From contig OX030961.1 in the NCBI GenBank assembly GCA_943735955.1, positions 8,251,920-8,315,919 on the forward strand: a DNA stretch of 64,000 nt, given 5' to 3'. A program made the position numbers and the translations under genes. The notes beneath the pieces are model-generated. The model ran no database searches. It saw nothing but the letters and a program-made list of their open reading frames with translations, and was not told the DNA's origin. This document shows positions 54,725 through 64,000 of the stretch, one piece after another. The first letter of the stretch is position 1. Every line of letters starts with the position of its first letter. The DNA comes from Piscicola geometra (taxonomy: Eukaryota; Annelida; Clitellata; Hirudinida; Piscicolidae).

Positions 54725-55245
54725 CATAAAGGCACTACTCTTAGAGAAGCCGAACTATATTATTCATGTTCATTTAACTCCTCCCACTTTTGTTGATTGA
54801 CACTTGTAAACAGTTCTCAATTAAGCGCTTAATTTAAAATGCAGTTTTTTTATATTAAACACTTCATATTTGCGAAGACAATTTAACTATTTTAAGTATT
54901 TCACTATCGTATCTTCCAATTATAAAACCATATTTCGAGTCATTATTTTTCATAGACATTAAAGTTCTATTTTCAATAAATAGTGACTCGAAATATGGTT
55001 TTATAATTGGTAGATACGATAGTGAAATACTTAAAATAGTTAAATTGCCTTCGCAAATATGAAGTATTCAATATAAAAAACTGCATTTTAAATAATAATT
55101 ATTAAAAAATCCGCTTATATTATTTAAAAAAAGTATTTTCAATTAAGCGCTTAATTGAGAATTGTTTACAAGTGTCAATCAAAATAAGTGGGAGGAGTTA
55201 AATAGACATGAATAATATAGATCGGCTTCTCTAAGAGTAGTGCCC
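54725..55245. mobile_element. Foldback / MITE-like inverted repeat
   Basis: Arms of about 230-250 bp around a short spacer near 54960. The left outer end is GGCACTACTCTTAGAGAAGC and the right outer end is its complement. Inside, GTGGGAGGAGTTAA, the CAATTAAGCGCTTAATTG-like block and the CGAAATATGGTTTTATAATT block are mirrored. There is no open frame of note. The right arm carries an extra AT-rich piece. Confidence 0.85.
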
Positions 55246-55319
55246 CACATAAAATAATATAAAATTCTAAAAAACAAATAAAATCATCTCTGAGGGGAAG
55301 TATTGTTGAAACAAACGAG

Positions 55320-55445
55320 AATGAAATTATTTGTGTTAGGTGCATGAAGTTTCCATCACTTTTTTCCATCGAAAATTAAAAGTAAGTTATCGGCGAATCA
55401 AGTTCAAATTTTTATCTTTAAAAAAATTAATTGTTTTTTTTACAC
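55320..55445. repeat. Partial copy of a palindrome-arm module
   Basis: GGTGCATGAAGTTTCCATCA and the following roughly 100 bp repeat the segment at 55740-55830 in inverted orientation and the segment at 59090-59180 in direct orientation. Confidence 0.8.
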
Positions 55446-55449
55446 TGCA

Positions 55450-59455
<4,006 letters not shown>

Positions 59456-59589
59456 TTGGCGGGTTTGCTGTTCTGTTGCACTATTTGCTAGAGAATCAAA
59501 ATTTTTACATCATATAGAGGAATGATTATTCTTCATTGCAGTGAAAAAAAACTCACTTTACTGAATTAGTTACCACGTGATTGATAAAA

Positions 59590-60235
59590 CAGTGATTTTA
59601 TTGAAATTCAAATTTTTAAAAATTGATTTCGTTTATTTGTAGTATTTCCTATTCATAAAAATGGGAAAAAAATTTGAAGAATATTCCTCGTATGGTAGAT
59701 TTCAATGCTATTCGTTCCGTTCAACAAACATCTTACAATTGTAAAAGACTAAAAATAATGTTTTCATACCGTCAGTAGTCATGTGACTTGTGCCCTCATC
59801 AAAACGAAGTACAACGGAAGCCTCCTCACGTTGTTTCCGAACCTAGATAAGTGTACATGGTGCATTTCACCAACTATTAAAATCAATCAAAGCTATTTAA
59901 ATACAATAAATCTTGTTAGGTTCAAGTTATGCCACCCTAGCCTCATACTTGATGAAGGCGTGGATAGAGAACAGCTGGGAGATTGCTTTCTCACCAGCTT
60001 GAAGACACCAGGTTTTCGCCTTTGCCAGTAAATTCAACTGCATAGTTGTCGCAAAGATGGCATGACTTTTCGTTCGTTCACATCGAAATATAGCTCAGTT
60101 CAGTGTGCTGGGAAATACTACTCATCGATCTGTTGAAGTCAAATGATTAATCATTAATAAACAATTAGAGGCTTCCAAGCAATCAAATGATTTACGAAAT
60201 ACAAATTAGCTAACAGGGTCCCCGTTGGCTCCTGC
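59590..60235. other. Diverged outer arm of the palindrome; no gene
   Basis: From about 60005 to 60150, motifs ACACCAGG...TTCGCCTTT, CGCAAAGATGG, CGTTCGTTCAC, TTCAGTGTGC and CTCATCGAT occur in the same order as in the reverse complement of 54490-54650. The outer arms are clearly older than the inner ones. A chance 82-codon open frame at 59783-60031 has no recognised domain. Confidence 0.6.
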
Positions 60236-60239
60236 GGCC

Positions 60240-60636
60240 TCATCTTTTTTCCGTTTTCACTGTTTGGTTTAAGTTTCTTTTGCTTGTTCTTGCCCCAGAA
60301 GACTGGTTGGTGCTTGGAATTAGTTGAAGTACACGATCTACAAGTGTAGAAGCCGTTCCATATAAGTTCTTTCTAGCTTTTATCTTTATCTGTATATTGA
60401 AACAAAAAATAATTTGATAGTTGGAATCATAACATGAAAACCTGTAAAAAAATTAAAAATATTGATGATCTTTAATTACCTGTTAGAAGACGATTATTCT
60501 TCTCTAAAATCACTCCTTGGTTTAGTCCTGTCATACACCTTAAAACTCTGCACTTTCTTAGAATTCTCAAATTTGAAAGAATTCTTTTCGTAAAAGTGCA
60601 ACCCCTACTAGACACAAGTCTCCTTTTTGTCTTCAT
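60240..60636 (-). CDS. Possible small two-exon gene, unrecognised
   Basis: Exon 60636-60480 (ATG, preceded by a TTTACAG acceptor-like site, ending ACAG/GTAATT) could join exon 60376-60240 for 97 codons, rich in Lys, Arg and Leu, with EKNNRLLTARKNLYGTASTL spanning the junction. The second exon is also open in another frame. No domain is recognised and the composition is ordinary AT-rich, so this may be chance. Transcript support is needed before it is counted. Confidence 0.15.
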
Positions 60637-61222
60637 TTTCCTCGGGCCTGTAAATTATAAATAATTAGTGGTAACTAATTGTAATTATAGAATGCAAACT
60701 GAATATATAATAATGAAATTATTAATTATTAACTTGCTATTCATGTGCCTATGCTGCAAATTGCAGAAATTACAATGGATTTCTGAAATCTCAATGTCTC
60801 TAACAGAAAGTGACGTTTTTTAAATTTGAATCTGTAACTGAAATAGCAGAATCTGAAGATAGTGAAAACATATCATTGTTAAAACCATTATAATTTTTCT
60901 CTTATTTCAAATTTTTTATGAACATATTTTTTTTTCAAAAACTTGATTTTTAAAAACAAATAAAATATTATTTTTCGTGCAACATTGATAACTTAAGCCA
61001 CTTAGTTTTGGTTGCCACAACAAGCATATTACGATAAAAACATAAGATAAATAGCGATCAAATAATATATTGCTTATAAAAAAATCAAAGTAAGACTTTT
61101 CATCAAATTAAAAATATTTATTTTCATATTATTATATTAAAATTGTATCGAAAGCCACTAAATTTTAGTGACTACACCTTTATTTGCACTACCTGGTAGT
61201 GACTACCATAATTAATTAATAA

Positions 61223-63570
<2,348 letters not shown>

Positions 63571-63689
63571 TGATGATGATGATCATGGTGGTGATGATGA
63601 TGATGGTGCTTATGAGGATGATGGGGGTGATGAAGATGATACTTGTAGCGGTGGTGATCATGTAATGATGATGTTGACGATAATTAAGC

Positions 63690-63915
63690 TCAGGGTGATG
63701 ATTATACTTTTGGTGATGATGATGATGATTATACTTTTGGTGATGATGATGATTATACTTTTGGTGATGATGATGATGATTATACTTTTGGTGATGATGA
63801 TGATTATACTTTTGGTGATGATGATGATGATTATACTTTTGGTGATGATGATGATTTTACTTTTGGTGATGATGATGGTGATTATACTTTTGGTGATGAT
63901 GATGATTCTTATTTT
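63690..63915. repeat. TATACTTTTGG(TGATGA)n minisatellite
   Basis: About nine units of 24-27 bp (TATACTTTTGGTGATGATGA plus 1-3 triplets) downstream of ROPN1L. No gene was seen from 63571 to the window end. Confidence 0.92.
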
Positions 63916-64000
63916 GTGTGGAGGCACGCCTTGGAAGTGGGTGGAGGTGGTTGTGAGGGGTGAAGAAGGGTTGAGTTGTTGCTGGTGGGGGTGTTGGTTC

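Overview
This window looks like nuclear DNA from an intron-rich invertebrate animal. All but one of the recognisable genes are split by GT-AG introns, there are tRNA-derived SINEs, CR1/L2-like LINE ends and hAT remnants, and the gene set is metazoan (MAB21-like, ropporin-like, an Ig/FN3 receptor). I lean towards a marine lophotrochozoan, but nothing here fixes the phylum. I rebuilt the gene models by hand from splice sites and remembered family features. All reading phases close, but no alignment or transcript was available.

Layout. From 1 to 4.3 kb there are simple repeats, a dispersed repeat and a decayed LINE 3' end. CCDC12 (spliceosome, Cwf18 family) runs forward at 4.35-5.92 kb. Converging on it from the minus strand is a 27-exon type I membrane receptor (8 Ig + 4 FN3 domains, Thr-rich stalk, one TM helix) at 6.18-16.9 kb. 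A LINE fragment split by a SINE fills 17.17-18.1 kb. PLPBP (pyridoxal-phosphate homeostasis, minus, 18.5-20.9 kb) and SUPT16H/SPT16 (FACT subunit, plus, 21.2-42.7 kb, 29 coding exons) are head to head across 287 bp. An intronless MAB21-like gene follows at 43.5-44.6 kb. A four-exon secreted PAN-like protein lies at 47.9-50.06 kb.

From 50 to 60.2 kb the DNA is AT-rich and dominated by mobile elements: an hAT relic, a composite SINE, a 19-bp minisatellite, a 0.5-kb foldback, and a very large palindrome (at least 4.0 kb nearly symmetric, probably 5.6 kb with older outer arms) centred on a (AGT)n tract. ROPN1L (ropporin-1-like, axonemal) runs forward at 61.2-63.6 kb.

The most striking feature is in the introns. 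In unrelated genes on both strands, intron 5' parts are G/GT-rich tandem repeats and 3' parts are CA/CCA/CATC-rich tandem repeats. Many introns are therefore self-complementary end to end, and several repeat arrays contain serial copies of their own 5' splice site. The two largest SPT16 introns hold 2.6-kb and 3.3-kb minisatellites with higher-order structure. These arrays create very long but spurious open frames (up to 964 codons).

The genes do not form a pathway. CCDC12 (splicing), SPT16 (chromatin and transcription) and PLPBP (cofactor homeostasis) are housekeeping. MAB21-like, the Ig/FN3 receptor, ROPN1L and the secreted protein are developmental or tissue-specific in other animals.
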